From: Candidatus Scalindua sp.
GTDB taxonomy: Bacteria > Planctomycetota > Brocadiia > Brocadiales > Scalinduaceae
Assembly: GCA_021776915.1 (NCBI GenBank)
Contig: JAIQZU010000039.1
Coordinates: 25,720 to 89,719 of the forward strand
DNA: 64,000 bases
Direction of reading: 5' to 3'
Part shown: piece by piece, positions 62,568-64,000 of the stretch
Layout: every line of letters starts with the position of its first letter
Position numbering within the stretch: position 1 is the stretch's first letter
Notes under the pieces: generated by a model
What the model saw: only the letters and a program-made list of their open reading frames with translations
What the model was told of the DNA's origin: nothing
Databases searched by the model: none
Translations under genes and position numbers: made by a program

Positions 62568-62758
62568 TACCCCCTTTCTAACCTTTTTTTTGCCTTGTTG
62601 ACTGAATCTTCATAGATATCTATCTCCTTTTCCAAATGCCTAATCCTGTCAATATTGGGAGAATCTTTCAAGTTCTCTTGCTCAATTTTTCTTATATGAT
62701 CTTTAATCACTTCTTTAAGGCTACTTATTTGTTTTTTATATCTTTTTCTGCTCGTCAT
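62567..62758 (-). CDS. Small coiled-coil protein of unknown function
   Basis: 63 residues, almost entirely a charged coiled coil (KKQISSLKEVIKDHIRKIEQENLKDS, RIRHLEKEIDIYEDSVNKAKKRLERG). Its stop TAG overlaps the neighbouring ORF start by one base. Unknown function; pairing with an acidic helical partner suggests the two proteins may bind each other. No gene in the 235 bases upstream (62759-62993). Confidence 0.6.
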   Translation of the reverse strand: MTSRKRYKKQISSLKEVIKDHIRKIEQENLKDSPNIDRIRHLEKEIDIYEDSVNKAKKRLERG

Positions 62759-62993
62759 ATTGCATAATTACTTGTATGTCTCTTGTTAGCCCATTTAATT
62801 CCTTACTTAAAAAACCATGATTATGTCCTTTTTTTATAAACAGATAATAATGAGTATTATCACTTTTAATTTTATAATAGTCAATTCAAACCTTGTTGTT
62901 TGAATGTGTAGTATTGTGTTGTTTGTCAATAGGTTAGGTTTGACCCCTTTCCCTATTACTTGTTAGACTTTTATTAATGGTTTTGTTTTGATA

Positions 62994-63884
62994 TTATTTC
63001 TTTATTTCGTACCCATGTTCACTTAAGCGTAAAAGGATTCCGTTCCAATTCTCTTGAAGCCAGTTGTCAAATTCAATTAGAAGAGAATCTCCTTTTGCTA
63101 TGTTATTTCTATCGCTATTGGGTCGAGAACCTTCTAAATAAAAGTCAATTGAAGGTATTAATGTTTTTGTTACAACATCACCCCAACCATTATATATTTC
63201 ATTTAATGTTGTGTTGTCACATTTAGATAATTCTTCTTTCGACTTTACCAATAATGTCTTTGCTTTTTCAAAATCTCCGATTATGTCATTTGAATTTAAC
63301 ATAGACCTTGACAGGTTACTCACTCTTGCAACATGTTCATATCCATTGAAAAACCCCTCAATACTTCGCTGTGTTTGTCCGTTTATTTTGTCAACATTAG
63401 AGGTTTTTGGTTTTTCATTAAGGAGCTTCAATGCCCAGCCATAAGGCTGTTGCATAAGTGATGGAATAAAAGCGAACACTAAAAATGCTGCAATAGCAAT
63501 AAGTGAATAGAACGTTGTTCCCTTTTGAATACCTTGCGCTTCTTCTAAGGACTGACTGCTTTGTTGTTCCTTGTGAGCCAGCCAGCCAATCAATGAGATG
63601 CACCACATGAATCCTGCAATCCAATATAACCAAGGCAAGGTTACTTCTTGTCTCTGAGCAAATTTGAACGTCATTACAACACAAAAGGCTGACCAGAAAC
63701 CCCAGAAATAAATCTGATAAATCCCTATGATACCTAAAAGTGGAATAGTAATTGTCTTTGGTGGGTTTCCTGACTTTTTTAACAATGCCATAGGGGCAAG
63801 GACTGCCATAAGACCAACAGAAAAAATCAAAACAGCTAGAAAACCAGCGAATAAAAGTATGGCATTGAAGATTATGAAATTCAT
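62994..63884 (-). CDS. Membrane protein of unknown function
   Basis: 296 residues with about five N-terminal membrane helices (about 5-30, 47-62, 65-80, 86-103 and 128-148). A soluble C-terminal half (about 160-296) is helical and charged, with LVKSKEELSKCDNTTLNEIYNGWGDV and WLQENWNGILLRLSEHGYEIKK. I do not recognise it. It is followed by a ribosome site and flanked by AT-rich sequence. The last 115 bases of the window (63885-64000) hold no gene. Confidence 0.75.
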   Translation of the reverse strand: MNFIIFNAILLFAGFLAVLIFSVGLMAVLAPMALLKKSGNPPKTITIPLLGIIGIYQIYFWGFWSAFCVVMTFKFAQRQEVTLPWLYWIAGFMWCISLIGWLAHKEQQSSQSLEEAQGIQKGTTFYSLIAIAAFLVFAFIPSLMQQPYGWALKLLNEKPKTSNVDKINGQTQRSIEGFFNGYEHVARVSNLSRSMLNSNDIIGDFEKAKTLLVKSKEELSKCDNTTLNEIYNGWGDVVTKTLIPSIDFYLEGSRPNSDRNNIAKGDSLLIEFDNWLQENWNGILLRLSEHGYEIKK

Positions 63885-64000
63885 ACTTCAACTCCTTTTA
63901 TATAATACTTAGAATATCTGATATCATCTATTTGTTTTATCTAATAAATTCTGCTAAACGGCTAAAGCATTAGATTACTAATTACTGGCTTCTAGCTGTA

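Noticed and set aside
1..64000. CRISPR array or rRNA genes
   Set aside because: No regularly spaced direct repeats with unique spacers and no ribosomal RNA sequence were recognised.

Overview
The window is AT-rich bacterial chromosome with densely packed genes and short intergenic gaps carrying palindromic repeats. Several things together suggest an anaerobic planctomycete of the anammox type (Brocadiales, Scalindua-like): MoxR/DUF58/VWA gene sets, an archaeal-type S-adenosylmethionine synthetase, a sulfhydrogenase-type [NiFe] hydrogenase, a paired-ketosynthase lipid/polyketide cluster and many two-component genes. This is inference: no anammox marker gene (hydrazine synthase or dehydrogenase) lies in the window.

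Layout. 1-6.3 kb: 3' part of a large hybrid histidine kinase, cobT, a REC-GGDEF diguanylate cyclase, cinA, and a short rpmH (ribosomal protein L34) far from rnpA. 6.5-9.1 kb: HU protein, a frameshifted M20 peptidase, a small ORF, then tRNA-Pro, tRNA-Arg and tRNA-His. 9.2-18 kb: an ORF interrupted by an amber codon inside a perfect hairpin, a single-domain response regulator with a Cys-rich insertion, a retropepsin-like protease, and a minus-strand block of envelope proteins (lipoprotein, PDZ-TPR protein, two large VWA proteins). 18-21.4 kb: an accessory mosaic with two cassette-like ORFs. Each is preceded by the same 107-bp leader ending at a GTTRRRY-type core and followed by an attC-like sequence. 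The mosaic also holds a ParE/antitoxin pair and fragments of the 5' ends of neighbouring genes.

21.4-32.6 kb: the most interesting block. It has a bona fide HydG, a protein in which the [NiFe]-hydrogenase chaperone HypC is fused to the [FeFe]-hydrogenase maturase HydE, an archaeal-type AdoMet synthetase flanked by a 109-bp duplication of the hypC-hydE 5' end, a histidine kinase and receiver, and then a complete group 3b [NiFe] hydrogenase (four subunits plus maturation protease). No HydF and no [FeFe] hydrogenase are visible. My main hypothesis is that HydG/HydE radical chemistry has been recruited to supply or assemble diatomic ligands for the [NiFe] site through the fused HypC domain.

33-41 kb: a VIT-family transporter, an RRM Gly-rich protein, a cold-shock protein, and a DUF58-MoxR operon led by a 1464-residue repetitive membrane protein. 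41-53 kb: a glycine-zipper lipoprotein, MATE exporter and metallo-hydrolase, then a plus-strand biosynthetic cluster: acpS, B12-binding radical SAM enzyme, KS-alpha, KS-beta lacking all catalytic residues, dienoyl-CoA-reductase-like flavoenzyme, crotonase, ketoreductase and muconolactone-isomerase-like protein. 53-64 kb: a damaged MNT/HEPN pair, a phosphodiesterase remnant, ftcD, yidD-rnpA, and housekeeping genes lysS, lolD, ilvE, lspA, dksA-like and guaA, ending in small unknown ORFs and an unknown membrane protein.

An approximately 110-bp palindromic repeat (called R1 here) occurs six times. It often sits directly after a stop codon, and once splits the hydrogenase operon between the small- and large-subunit genes.
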